Shown here: one piece after another, positions 25,725-34,255 of the stretch | Position numbering within the stretch: the stretch's first letter is position 1 | How the letters are laid out: each line of letters starts with the position of its first letter | Source of the DNA: an uncultured Butyrivibrio sp. | GTDB taxonomy: Bacteria; Bacillota; Clostridia; Lachnospirales; Lachnospiraceae | Assembly: GCA_910577605.1 (NCBI GenBank) | Contig: CAJTON010000007.1 | Location: forward strand, 31,915 to 95,914 | Length of the DNA stretch: 64,000 bases | Reading direction: 5' to 3' | Translations under genes and position numbers: made by a program | Notes under the pieces: generated by a model | Told to the model about the DNA's origin: nothing | What the model saw: only the letters and a program-made list of their open reading frames with translations | The model's database searches: none

Positions 25725-26477
25725 TCAAAGCTCGATTTTTCTGTGAGAGAAAGCTCCTGTAATGGGCAATACCAAAATATAAGCAAGTGAGGCAATCAGG
25801 CAAAAGGACAGCTTTTCGTCCGTGACGGAAACCTTGGAAATTTCACCCATGAAGGAAGAGACCCAGAAGTCTGCCGTCGAAAAATCCTTGAATTTCATAA
25901 AGGAATCAAGCATTCCGAGCAGCATATTGACAATCATTGGAACAACGATGGTGGCAGCGATGGACAGACCGTTTTTCCGTATCAGCGAGCTGACAAAGAA
26001 AAATAAGAATATGTTTGCCATACAGACCGTGTACTGGACGCCGATAATATATATTAAACGTGATCCTTCCAAATTGGCAGTACCGAAATAAGCCCTTCCG
26101 AATATAAATGCACACAGCATAACGACGGTAAACATAATTGTCGTACTTATCCAGACGGATATAAGCTTTGAAAAATATACCCGTTTCCTTGAATATCCTC
26201 TGGCATATATGTTTTTGATAGTTTCCTGTTCATAATCGTTGCAGACGCATAACGCGACAAATATTCCCGCGACCAGAAGAAAGGAACTGCTGTTTAAAGA
26301 GCTGACGATAATATCAAAGCCTGAAGAACTGAATTGTCCGGCAAGCTCAGAGTTTTTTGAAAGCGCGTCGGAGGTCAGCACCGATAAAAACAGAAGTCCG
26401 ACCATGACAAGCGTACATATGTAAAAGCTTTTTTGTTTCCTGATTTTTCGCAGTTCAAGTTTTAATAAATTTTTCAT
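25725..26477 (-). CDS. ABC-2 type exporter permease
   Basis: A 250-residue membrane protein with six hydrophobic segments, starting MKNLLKLELRKIRKQKSFYI, typical of permeases of the bacitracin/lantibiotic-export type (BcrB/LanEG-like). The start is set at 26477, 1 nt after the stop of the ATPase gene, with GGGAAAA upstream; a longer reading would run into that gene. With the ATPase it should form an exporter or drug/peptide resistance pump. The substrate is unknown. Regulation probably follows the TetR gene that is divergent from this operon. Confidence 0.85.
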   Translation of the reverse strand: MKNLLKLELRKIRKQKSFYICTLVMVGLLFLSVLTSDALSKNSELAGQFSSSGFDIIVSSLNSSSFLLVAGIFVALCVCNDYEQETIKNIYARGYSRKRVYFSKLISVWISTTIMFTVVMLCAFIFGRAYFGTANLEGSRLIYIIGVQYTVCMANIFLFFFVSSLIRKNGLSIAATIVVPMIVNMLLGMLDSFMKFKDFSTADFWVSSFMGEISKVSVTDEKLSFCLIASLAYILVLPITGAFSHRKIEL

Positions 26478-26478
26478 A

Positions 26479-27369
26479 CTATTTTCCCAGCCTTTCAATA
26501 AAGAAATCTTCAAACCCGATACTTTCATTTTTCATTTCGTAAACCCTTACTCCGGCGTTTACCAGCGCGATATTTATTTCTGAATTGTCCTTGACTTCGG
26601 ACAAAACGGAAAGTCCGTTTTCTGAAAGCTCAAGATGCAGCTTTGGATCGTACGCATTCAGCGCATAGGCGGCTTTCCTGCCGTCGTCCGTGACGATTTT
26701 AAGAGATGTCCTGCATTTATCTGATAATTCTTTTGAGGTGATTTCTTCAACAAGAACTCCGCCAGAAACAATGCCGTAGCGTGTGGCAATTTTACCAAGC
26801 TCGTCAAGCAGATGGCTGGAAATAACGAAGGTGACTCCTTTTTTGTTCAATTCCAAGATAATGTCACGGATTTCCTTGATTCCGGCAGGATCAAGACCGT
26901 TGATCGGTTCGTCAAGTATTAGAATTTCGGGATGCCCCAAAAGCGCAATGGCAATTCCCAGACGCTGGCGCATACCCAGAGAAAATTTTCCTGCTTTTTT
27001 CCTTCCGGTGTCGGCAAGCCCGACTGTTTTTAGAATTGATCTTATCTCCTTGTCAGAGGTGTCAGCGAGCATGGCGAAACGCTTCATATTTTCATATGCT
27101 GTTTCGTTTTTATAAAGACCGGGCGCTTCGATAAGAGAACCTATGTTTCTTCTCGCATGATTAAGATCTGTATTGCCGAAAAAACGGATTTTGCCTTCGT
27201 CAGGTAATGTAAGTCCTAAAAGAAGCTTCATAAGACTTGTTTTGCCCGCGCCGTTTTTTCCTATGAGTCCGTAAATGTCTCCTTTTTGAACATGGACGGA
27301 CATATGGTCTACGGCGGTTTTGTTTCCGTATTTTTTGGTCAGTCCGTTGGTTTCGATTACATATTCCAT
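26479..27369 (-). CDS. ABC transporter ATP-binding protein, BcrA-type
   Basis: A 296-residue ATPase. Walker A is GLIGKNGAGKTSLM (34-47), the signature is FSLGMRQRLGIA, and Walker B is ILILDEPINGLDP, followed by the switch histidine in VISSHLLDELGK. The C-terminal extension (about 220-296) is typical of BcrA and other antibiotic-export ATPases. The start at 27369 (MEYVIETNGLTKKYG) follows AAGGAGATCG; the upstream in-frame codons cross the divergent promoter region and are rejected. It partners with the permease just downstream. Confidence 0.9.
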   Translation of the reverse strand: MEYVIETNGLTKKYGNKTAVDHMSVHVQKGDIYGLIGKNGAGKTSLMKLLLGLTLPDEGKIRFFGNTDLNHARRNIGSLIEAPGLYKNETAYENMKRFAMLADTSDKEIRSILKTVGLADTGRKKAGKFSLGMRQRLGIAIALLGHPEILILDEPINGLDPAGIKEIRDIILELNKKGVTFVISSHLLDELGKIATRYGIVSGGVLVEEITSKELSDKCRTSLKIVTDDGRKAAYALNAYDPKLHLELSENGLSVLSEVKDNSEINIALVNAGVRVYEMKNESIGFEDFFIERLGK

Positions 27370-27387
27370 AAACGATCTCCTTATTTC

Positions 27388-27504
27388 TTGACTTTTATAT
27401 GAAACAGATGTATCATATAAACGCATACAAGTGTATCACATTGGAGCCTTCGGGTCAATAGAAGTAAGCCTTGCTGAAACAAAGGAGGGTAAACTGTATC
27501 ATAT
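27388..27504 (+). promoter_or_regulatory. tetR promoter with palindromic and repeated operator-like sites
   Basis: TTGACT (27388-27393), 17-nt spacer, TATCAT (27411-27416) reads toward the TetR gene. The palindrome TTATATGA-N10-TCATATAA (27395-27420) covers the spacer and -10. The motif TGTATCAYAT occurs three times on the same strand: 27409-27418, 27432-27441 and 27495-27504, the last ending at the tetR start codon. These suit binding by the TetR regulator and control of both divergent units. Which repeat is the true operator is inference. Confidence 0.65.
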
Positions 27505-28018
27505 GAATAAGAAGCAGGAAGCCAACGCGCTGGTTATAGAATGTATTACAGAGGCGCTTTTGGAGATGATGGAGAAGAGACCGTTCAATTCGATCACGAT
27601 AACGGACCTGACAAAACGGGCAGGCGTCGGCAGAGTATCCTTCTACCGTAATTTTGAGAGTAAGGAGGAGGTTATCCGAAGACATTTAAATAATCTGATC
27701 GACGAATGGTCAGGGCAATATGGGGATACCGGACAGGAGCCGTCCGGTCTAAACGAGAAAATGTTTGAGTATTTTTATCAGAACAGAGAACTGTATATAA
27801 TGCTTTACAGACAAGGTTTGGCCCACATAAGTCTGCAAAGCATTATGGATGTCTGCGGTCCGAAGCCCGAGCAGCCGAATGCCCTTGCATACTTTACTTC
27901 GTTCATTGCGCACGGCATTTATGGCTGGATAGAGGAGTGGTTCAAAAGGGGAGTACAGGAAACTCCCAAAGAAATGGTCGCGCTTTACGAGCAGACGCAG
28001 AAATCCGACTCTAAATAA
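27503..28018 (+). CDS. TetR-family transcriptional regulator
   Basis: A 171-residue regulator. The N-terminal helix-turn-helix includes NSITITDLTKRAGVGRVSFY and YRNFESKEEVI (about residues 30-60). The C-terminal part (AYFTSFIAHGIYGWIEEWFK) resembles the TetR_C_7 type found in regulators of surface or efflux genes. AAAGGAGG (27481-27488) is 14 nt before ATG 27503, which begins MNKKQEANALVIECI. Upstream in-frame codons cross the promoter. It is divergent from the ABC exporter and probably controls it. Confidence 0.88.
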   Translation: MNKKQEANALVIECITEALLEMMEKRPFNSITITDLTKRAGVGRVSFYRNFESKEEVIRRHLNNLIDEWSGQYGDTGQEPSGLNEKMFEYFYQNRELYIMLYRQGLAHISLQSIMDVCGPKPEQPNALAYFTSFIAHGIYGWIEEWFKRGVQETPKEMVALYEQTQKSDSK

Positions 28019-28064
28019 AACATTTTTGCATTGTCCGTGACGGAGACTGCAAGAATGCTTGCGG

Positions 28065-29657
28065 TCAGTTTCTGGCAAACTCGGTCAGCTTAAGCCCCTT
28101 GTTGCGGTCGAGGACCATTCCCACGCTCCATTCGTTTACAAAGAGCAGGAGAGGGCGATCCTTCAGGTCTTTTATTTTTTTCATATCCGAGGTGCCTGTG
28201 ATGCGGTCAAGGTCTATCTCTGTGGGATTATCTATCCACCGTATATATTCGTAAGGAAGCGGTTCAAGGCGTATCTCCACATTGTATTCCGATTCAAGGC
28301 GGAATTTGAGCACGTCGAACTGGAGCACTCCGACCACTCCAACGATTATTTCCTCCATTCCGGTGTTGTACTCCTGGAAAATCTGTATCGCGCCCTCTTG
28401 GGCTATCTGGTTTATTCCCTTAATGAACTGCTTGCGTTTCATGGTATCTATCTGACGCACTCTCGCGAAATGTTCGGGCGCGAAGGTGGGAATCCCTTCG
28501 TAGGCGAATTTTCTGCCGGATAGCTCAAGAGTGTCGCCGATAGAGAAGATGCCGGGGTCGAATACTCCGATTATATCTCCGGCGTATGCCTCCTCGACTA
28601 TCTTGCGTTCGGACGCCATAAGCTGCTGAGGCTGCGAAAGCTTGACCTTTCTGCCCCCCTGAACATGGTTCACCTCCATGCCCGCCTCGAATCTGCCGGA
28701 GCATATGCGCATGAAGGCTATGCGGTCGCGGTGCGCCTTGTTCATGTTCGCCTGTATTTTGAACACGAAGGCGGAAAAATCCTCGGAGAACGGGTCGATA
28801 ACCCCGTCGGAGGAATTGCGTGGCAGAGGAGAGGTCGTCATTTGTAAGAAGTGCTTGAGGAAGGTCTCCACTCCGAAATTTGTGAGCGCCGAGCCGAAAA
28901 ATACCGGAGAAAGCTTTCCGGCGCGGACCGCCTCCATATCAAATTCAGCGCTTGCGCCGTCCAGAAGCTCGATGTCCTCAAGAAGCTTGTTTTTGAAGTG
29001 AGAGCCGATCTCGTTTTCAAGTTCGGGCGATTCCAAGGGAATATCCCTCTCCGCGACCTCCTTCTGACCGTTCATAGCCGCGGTAAAAGTGGAGATTATT
29101 TTCGTGTCGCGGTCATAAACTCCCTTGAATTCCTTTCCCGAGCCTATCGGCCAGTTTATCGGGCAGGTGCTTATTCCGAGTATGTTCTCGATCTCGTCGC
29201 ACAACTCGAAGGGGTCGTTCGCGTCGCGGTCCATTTTGTTTATAAAAGTAAAAATCGGGATACGCCTCATAACGCAGACCTTGAAAAGCTTGATGGTCTG
29301 CTTCTCCACACCCTTGGAGCCGTCGATCACCATGACGGCGGAATCCGCAGCCATAAGCGTCCTGTAGGTGTCCTCGGAGAAATCCTCATGTCCGGGCGTG
29401 TCAAGGATATTTATACAGTAATTGTCATAGTTGAACTGTAAAACGGACGAGGTAACGGAGATACCTCTTTCCTTCTCTATTTCCATCCAGTCGGAAACGG
29501 CGTGCTTGGCGGTTTTCTTGCCCTTGACAGAGCCAGCGAGATTGATCGCCCCTCCGTATAAAAGAAATTTTTCCGTCAGCGTCGTTTTGCCTGCGTCGGG
29601 GTGGGATATGATCGCAAAAGTCCTTCTTTTTTTGATTTCGTCATTTAATTTAGTCAA
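28065..29657 (-). CDS. prfC: Peptide chain release factor 3
   Basis: A 530-residue GTPase that recycles RF1/RF2 from the ribosome. G1 is SHPDAGKTTL (residues 18-27), followed by DWMEIEKERGISVTSSV, ILDTPGHEDF and INKMDRDA. Length is typical. The start codon is TTG at 29657 (TTGACTAAATTAAAT on the - strand), preceded by GAGGGAAAA. No other start gives the conserved N-terminus. It is convergent with tetR, and the 46 nt between them contain only a weak stem. Confidence 0.95.
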   Translation of the reverse strand: MTKLNDEIKKRRTFAIISHPDAGKTTLTEKFLLYGGAINLAGSVKGKKTAKHAVSDWMEIEKERGISVTSSVLQFNYDNYCINILDTPGHEDFSEDTYRTLMAADSAVMVIDGSKGVEKQTIKLFKVCVMRRIPIFTFINKMDRDANDPFELCDEIENILGISTCPINWPIGSGKEFKGVYDRDTKIISTFTAAMNGQKEVAERDIPLESPELENEIGSHFKNKLLEDIELLDGASAEFDMEAVRAGKLSPVFFGSALTNFGVETFLKHFLQMTTSPLPRNSSDGVIDPFSEDFSAFVFKIQANMNKAHRDRIAFMRICSGRFEAGMEVNHVQGGRKVKLSQPQQLMASERKIVEEAYAGDIIGVFDPGIFSIGDTLELSGRKFAYEGIPTFAPEHFARVRQIDTMKRKQFIKGINQIAQEGAIQIFQEYNTGMEEIIVGVVGVLQFDVLKFRLESEYNVEIRLEPLPYEYIRWIDNPTEIDLDRITGTSDMKKIKDLKDRPLLLFVNEWSVGMVLDRNKGLKLTEFARN

Positions 29658-29816
29658 TTTTTTTCCCTCTGATATTTATTTCCGCGGGCAATGAGCCAAG
29701 CGGATGTGCCTGCACGTACAGTTGTAGAATACCAAATACGGTAATTATTGTAAATCACTGTTTTATATTTTATTACATAAGGGCGCGCAGCTCAAGCCGA
29801 ATTTCAAAAATCGGGT

Positions 29817-29845
29817 TTGATTTTGACGTAGCGGTGTGCTATCAT
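29817..29845 (+). promoter_or_regulatory. Promoter of the DUF218 gene
   Basis: TTGATT (29817-29822), 17-nt spacer, TATCAT (29840-29845) with an extended TGC just before the -10. It is 26 nt upstream of the start codon; GGGGGAG lies between. Confidence 0.6.
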
Positions 29846-29871
29846 TGGAACGGTAAAAAGGGGGAGTTTAT

Positions 29872-30633
29872 ATGGCTGTAACAATTATTTTCGGAATACT
29901 GGCTGTCGTCTGCGCGGCATATTTTTTTGTAATTATAAGCTATGCGGGACTGTCCTCGTCGTTTTCGGCGGTGTGGCTTGCTGCGGCGGTAGTTTTTGCG
30001 CTGATCGCGGTGGCGGCTTTTATCGTTAGGCGCAGACATATATCCGTTCCGGCAGGATTAAAGGCGGCGTTTTGGGCTTTGCTTGCCGCGGCGTTTATTT
30101 TCTTTGCCGTTGTCGAGGGCTTTATAGTTTCGGGAATGAATTATAAGACCGAGAGCGGGCTTGATTATGTCATTGTGCTCGGAGCGCGCGTGCGCGGCAC
30201 GACGATCACCAGATCTCTTGCCAAAAGGCTTGAGAAGGCGCTCTGGTACCTTGAGGAAAATCCCGGCACTGTGGCTGTCGTTTCGGGCGGACAAGGAAAC
30301 GGGGAGGATATATCCGAGGCGCGGGCGATGCGGGATTATCTGGTTGCCAAGGGTATTTCCGAGGACAGGATAATCATGGAGGATAAATCGACCAATACGG
30401 GAGAAAATATTGATTTTTCAATGAGGCTTATCAAAGAGAACGCCGAAACGGATACTCCGCGCATCGGCATAATCACGAATAATTTTCATGTGTACAGGGC
30501 GGTCAAGATATGTGAGGGCAAGGGATATGATGTCAACGGAATTGCCGCTCCGTCGGATGAGATACTGTTTTTGAACAGTCTGGTCAGGGAATTTTTTGCG
30601 GTGGTCAAATACAAGCTTTCGGGAGCAATTTAA
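29872..30633 (+). CDS. DUF218 (YdcF/SanA-type) membrane protein
   Basis: A 253-residue protein with three or four N-terminal membrane segments (about residues 2-90) and a C-terminal DUF218 domain (about 100-250). The domain shows YVIVLGARVRG, VVSGGQGNGEDISEARAM, EDKSTNTGENI and ITNNFHVYRA. DUF218 proteins are implicated in cell-envelope processes such as handling of cell-wall intermediates or vancomycin sensitivity (SanA), but the reaction is not established. GGGGGAG precedes the start. It is a single gene followed by the T-box leader. Confidence 0.87.
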   Translation: MAVTIIFGILAVVCAAYFFVIISYAGLSSSFSAVWLAAAVVFALIAVAAFIVRRRHISVPAGLKAAFWALLAAAFIFFAVVEGFIVSGMNYKTESGLDYVIVLGARVRGTTITRSLAKRLEKALWYLEENPGTVAVVSGGQGNGEDISEARAMRDYLVAKGISEDRIIMEDKSTNTGENIDFSMRLIKENAETDTPRIGIITNNFHVYRAVKICEGKGYDVNGIAAPSDEILFLNSLVREFFAVVKYKLSGAI

Positions 30634-30662
30634 AAACGGCGGTGTTTTTTTCACAAAAAGTC

Positions 30663-30691
30663 TTGAATTGCGTTCCGGTTTGTGATATATG
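30663..30691 (+). promoter_or_regulatory. Possible promoter of the T-box/thrS unit
   Basis: TTGAAT (30663-30668), 17-nt spacer and TATATG (30686-30691) just ahead of the T-box leader. The -10 is imperfect; GATAAT at 30695-30700 is an alternative with poor spacing. Confidence 0.4.
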
Positions 30692-30718
30692 TAAGATAAT
30701 ACATACGAATAACGCGTT

Positions 30719-30937
30719 GACGAGACGAGCAGCATAATGAGAAGGCGCAGAGAGGAATCGGGCGGTGCGAGATTTCCCGGACATTATGTGAATACCAGCT
30801 CCGAGCGGCCTCAATCCGGCCCGGTGATTCCGTTATAATCATATGAGACGCTTTCCGGCACGCCGGATCGCAATTAGGGTGGAACCGCGGATATATCGCC
30901 CCTTGCTTTTTGCAGGGGGCTTTTTGTTTTTTCTAAG
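30719..30937 (+). ncRNA. T-box riboswitch, threonine type
   Basis: A tRNA-sensing leader. The conserved T-box sequence AGGGTGGAACCGCGG is at 30876-30890, followed by the terminator GCCCCTTGC-GCAGGGGGC and T-runs (30898-30937). Stem I can be drawn: GAGC (30729-30732) with GCTC (30798-30801), and CATAATG (30735-30741) with CATTATG (30782-30788). The specifier-loop strand between them, TGAATACCA, presents ACC (30794-30796), a threonine codon. Binding of uncharged tRNA-Thr would favour the antiterminator and allow expression of the small membrane protein gene and thrS downstream. Confidence 0.9.
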
Positions 30938-31021
30938 CAAAGTTTTTTACCGCGTAAGCGCGTATATACTTGCGCGTGCTGCGGATATAATAAATTTAAT
31001 AAAAAAACGGAGGTAATCATT

Positions 31022-31231
31022 ATGAGAATCAAAGACAGGACAGAGGACGTTATCAAGCTTCTTGACGAGGAGACCACGAAAACCAATAAGGAGCTGCTTA
31101 TCGCCGCCGGAATATGTACGGTCGTAGGAATAATAATCGGATTTTTTATCGGAAAGGCAACGACGGCTAAAAACACCATTAAAAAGTACAATAAATGCTA
31201 TTCCTATGACTTCGGCGACGAAGAGGAATAA
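31022..31231 (+). CDS. Small single-pass membrane protein
   Basis: A 69-residue protein. Residues 1-23 are charged (MRIKDRTEDVIKLLDEETTK at the start), 24-46 form one membrane helix (ELLIAAGICTVVGIIIGFFI), and the tail ends in acidic residues (FGDEEE). It resembles small YtxH-like envelope proteins only in general shape. ACGGAGG lies upstream at proper spacing. It sits between the T-box terminator and thrS, 18 nt before thrS, so it should share threonine-dependent control. Function unknown. Confidence 0.75.
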   Translation: MRIKDRTEDVIKLLDEETTKTNKELLIAAGICTVVGIIIGFFIGKATTAKNTIKKYNKCYSYDFGDEEE

Positions 31232-31249
31232 AAGAAGGGATGTTTTAAA

Positions 31250-33217
31250 ATGAAGATCACATTAAAGGACGGATCAGTCAAGGAATACGACGGCTCAAGA
31301 TCCGTATATGAGATAGCTCTTGACATCAGCGAGGGTCTTGCGAGAAACGCCTGTGCGGGAGAGATTGACGGCAAAGTCGTCGATCTCAGGACCGTTGTGG
31401 ACGCGGATTGCGCGCTCAATATCCTGACCTTTAACGACGACGCGGGCAGGAGGGCGTACAGGCATACGGCGTCACATGTTCTTGCGGAGGCTGTGAAGCG
31501 TCTTTATCCCGACGCGAAGCTGACGATAGGACCTTCGATCGAGGACGGCTTCTATTACGATTTCGACTGCCAGTCCTTTGACAGGGCTGCGCTTGACTCC
31601 ATCGAAGCGGAGATGAAGAAGATAATCAAGGAGGGCCGCAAGCTTGAAAAATTCGAGCTTCCGAGAGCCGAAGCCATAAGCTTTATGGAAAAGCGCGGGG
31701 AGCCTTATAAAGTGGAGCTTATAAACGACCTGCCAAAGGACGCGGTAATTTCGTTTTACAGACAGGGCGAGGGGGACGACGCGTTTGTCGATCTCTGCGC
31801 CGGACCGCACCTTATGGACGCCAAGCAGATCAAGGCGATTAAGCTTACGTCTTCGTCGGGCGCTTACTGGAGAGGCAGCGAGAAAAACAAGATGCTCACA
31901 AGAATTTACGGCACCGCCTTCACGAAGAAGGAGGAGCTTAACGCGTATCTTGAGCATCTTGAGGACATAAAGAAGCGCGACCACAATAAGCTTGGACGCG
32001 AGATGGAGCTTTTTACAACGGTTGACGTTATCGGTCAGGGACTTCCGCTTATTATGCCCAAGGGCGAGCGTATAATCAGGACGATGCAGCGCTGGATAGA
32101 AGACGAAGAGGAGCGCCGCGGCTATATCAGGACAAAGACTCCGCTTATGGCAAAGAGCGACCTCTACAAAATATCGGGACATTGGGACCATTACAAGGAG
32201 GGTATGTTCGTTCTCGGAGACGAGGAGAAGGACAAAGAGGTTTTCGCTCTCCGTCCCATGACCTGCCCCTTCCAGTATTATGTGTATAAGGCAAGCCAGA
32301 AGAGCTACCGCGATCTGCCGCTTCGTTACGGCGAGACCTCCACGCTTTTCCGCAACGAGGATTCCGGCGAGATGCACGGGCTTACGCGCGTCCGTCAGTT
32401 TACTATCTCGGAGGGGCATCTTATCGTCCGTCCCGACCAGATGGTAAAGGAGTTCAAGGACTGCATAGCGCTTGCGCAGTACTGCCTTCAGACTCTTGGT
32501 CTTGAGGAGGATGTGACATATCATCTTTCCAAATGGGACCCCGAGGATAAGGAAAAGTACATCGGAGAGCCAAAGGTGTGGGAGCAGACGGAGCAGGATA
32601 TAAGGAATATCCTTACCGAGCTTGACATTCCTTTTACCGAGGATGTGGGCGAGGCGGCGTTCTACGGGCCTAAGGTCGATATAAACGCGAGGAATGTTTA
32701 CGGCAAAGAGGACACTATGATAACGATCCAGTGGGATGCCCTTCTTGCAGAACAGTTCGATATGTATTACATTGACGAAAACGGCGACAAGAAGCGCCCG
32801 TATATAATCCACCGCACAAGCATGGGCTGCTATGAGAGGACTTTAGCGTGGCTCATCGAAAAATACGCGGGACAGTTCCCTACATGGCTCTGCCCGGAGC
32901 AGGCGCGCGTACTGCCGATTTCCGACAAGTACGCCGATTACGCGGAGAAGGTCAAGGAGGAACTCAGGGCAAACGGCGTTTATGCCGAAACGGACCAGCG
33001 CTCCGAGAAGATCGGCTATAAGATAAGGGAGGCAAGGCTCGCAAGAGTGCCTTATATCCTTGTGGTCGGAGAAAAAGAGCAGGAGAGCGATCAGGTGGCG
33101 GTAAGAAGCAGATTCCTCGGAGACGAGGGACCCAAGCCTCTTTCCCAGTTCATAAGCGAGATATGCGAGGAGATAAGAACCAAGCGTATCCGCAAGATCG
33201 AAGTACAGGAAAATTAG
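31250..33217 (+). CDS. thrS: Threonyl-tRNA synthetase
   Basis: A 655-residue class II aminoacyl-tRNA synthetase of full length. An N-terminal TGS domain (1-62) is followed by the editing domain with HTASHVLAEAVKRLYPDAK and DLCAGPHL, the catalytic core with LRPMTCPFQYYVYK (motif and zinc cysteine) and GLTRVRQFTISEGH, and a C-terminal anticodon-binding domain. It charges tRNA-Thr. It is controlled by the threonine T-box about 320 nt upstream and followed by a clear terminator. AGAAGGGATG precedes the start. Confidence 0.97.
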   Translation: MKITLKDGSVKEYDGSRSVYEIALDISEGLARNACAGEIDGKVVDLRTVVDADCALNILTFNDDAGRRAYRHTASHVLAEAVKRLYPDAKLTIGPSIEDGFYYDFDCQSFDRAALDSIEAEMKKIIKEGRKLEKFELPRAEAISFMEKRGEPYKVELINDLPKDAVISFYRQGEGDDAFVDLCAGPHLMDAKQIKAIKLTSSSGAYWRGSEKNKMLTRIYGTAFTKKEELNAYLEHLEDIKKRDHNKLGREMELFTTVDVIGQGLPLIMPKGERIIRTMQRWIEDEEERRGYIRTKTPLMAKSDLYKISGHWDHYKEGMFVLGDEEKDKEVFALRPMTCPFQYYVYKASQKSYRDLPLRYGETSTLFRNEDSGEMHGLTRVRQFTISEGHLIVRPDQMVKEFKDCIALAQYCLQTLGLEEDVTYHLSKWDPEDKEKYIGEPKVWEQTEQDIRNILTELDIPFTEDVGEAAFYGPKVDINARNVYGKEDTMITIQWDALLAEQFDMYYIDENGDKKRPYIIHRTSMGCYERTLAWLIEKYAGQFPTWLCPEQARVLPISDKYADYAEKVKEELRANGVYAETDQRSEKIGYKIREARLARVPYILVVGEKEQESDQVAVRSRFLGDEGPKPLSQFISEICEEIRTKRIRKIEVQEN

Positions 33218-33250
33218 CCTTGATAAGGGATGAATTTAAAATATGGGATA

Positions 33251-33285
33251 AAACCGCCGCAGTTATCAGGGCTGCGGCGGTTTTT
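33251..33285 (+). terminator. Terminator after thrS
   Basis: AAACCGCCGCAG and CTGCGGCGGTTTTT form an 11-bp GC-rich stem with an A-run before and T-run after it. Confidence 0.85.
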
Positions 33286-33296
33286 CGTATGAAGCT

Positions 33297-34142
33297 ATGG
33301 ACTTTTATAAAATATACAATCCAATAACCGCCGATCCCTTCAGGAAAAGCGGCGAATACGCGGAATTTGCGCCGTGCGCGGCTCTGCGCCCGTATATACG
33401 CTGTTTTTGGGGGAGCGTAACTCCGTATTGCAATGATGGTCTGCCGACCGGAGGTTCGTTTGGTATCGTCACGCCCGATACCTGTATGGACGTGATTTTT
33501 GACATAAATCATACGGAAGGAAATTCCTCCGCATTGTTCTGCGGTATCGACGACAGAAGCTTTACGTTTGAAAACCAACCGGGCGCGGGCGGAACGCTCT
33601 CAACGTTCGGTATACGTTTTTACGCGTGGAGCGCGGCGCTTTTTGCGGAGGATTCGATGTCCGGCGCGCGCAACGCAAGAGTTGACGCGGAGGCGTATTT
33701 TTGCGGTCTGAAAAAATACTTAGAACCGCGTCTTTACGAAATCACGCGTATTTCGGACCGTATCGCGCTTGCCGAGAAATATTTTATGGGACGTTTGGGC
33801 TTCGCGAGGGAAAACGCTGTTCTGGAACAGGCAATGGGCTGTATTCTGCGGCACAGGGGCAGCATAAGGATAAAAGAGCTTTCATATGATACGGGCGTGT
33901 GTGAGCGCAGGCTTCAAAGGATATTTGATGAATATATCGGAATATCTCCCAAGAAAACGGCGGAGCTTGTGCGCTACCAGTATCTCTGGAACGAGCTTGT
34001 CTATGGCAGAAATCCTGAAATTCAGGATCTTGTGTACCGTTTCGGATATACGGACCAGTCCCATCTGCTGCGGGATTTCAAACGTTTCCACGCGATGACG
34101 CCGGCGCAGGCAAGACGGCGGGCATTTGACGGTATAGGCTAG
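33297..34142 (+). CDS. AraC-family regulator
   Basis: A 281-residue regulator. The N-terminal part (about 20-150) looks like the DUF6597-type sensory region often found in AraC proteins (PCAALRPYIRCFWGS, PDTCMDVIFDI). The C-terminal AraC domain (about 180-281) has two helix-turn-helix units: RIKELSYDTGVCERRLQRIF and DLVYRFGYTDQSHLLRDFKR. No obvious target operon is divergent from it. The start has a poor ribosome binding site (GAAGC) and lies just 12 nt after the thrS terminator, which leaves little room for a promoter. A few codons could be misassigned. Confidence 0.83.
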   Translation: MDFYKIYNPITADPFRKSGEYAEFAPCAALRPYIRCFWGSVTPYCNDGLPTGGSFGIVTPDTCMDVIFDINHTEGNSSALFCGIDDRSFTFENQPGAGGTLSTFGIRFYAWSAALFAEDSMSGARNARVDAEAYFCGLKKYLEPRLYEITRISDRIALAEKYFMGRLGFARENAVLEQAMGCILRHRGSIRIKELSYDTGVCERRLQRIFDEYIGISPKKTAELVRYQYLWNELVYGRNPEIQDLVYRFGYTDQSHLLRDFKRFHAMTPAQARRRAFDGIG

Positions 34143-34190
34143 GAACGTCTTTTTGTGAACCATATAATACGACTCTGCGAAATTTCCCTC

Positions 34191-34250
34191 TTGACAAATA
34201 CCCATACGGGGTATATTCTTTAGATATTAAAAATACCCTATGGAGGTATG
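34191..34250 (+). promoter_or_regulatory. csoR-copA promoter with CsoR operator
   Basis: TTGACA (34191-34196), 17-nt spacer, TATTCT (34214-34219). The spacer and -10 carry the palindrome ATACCC-ATAC-GGGGTAT (34198-34214), a typical CsoR site. A second, weaker copy (ATACCCTATGGAGGTAT, about 34233-34249) overlaps the csoR ribosome binding site GGAGG. Copper binding to CsoR should release the operator. Confidence 0.8.
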
Positions 34251-34255
34251 CTTTT

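Noticed and set aside
27409..27504. A short CRISPR-like array because of three similar 10-mers
   Set aside because: Repeats are only 10 nt and spacings unequal (23 and 63 nt); operator sites explain them better.
31472..32812. Open frame of 446 codons on the - strand
   Set aside because: Antisense to thrS, whose protein is complete and unmistakable. The frame is open only because of the codon bias of thrS.
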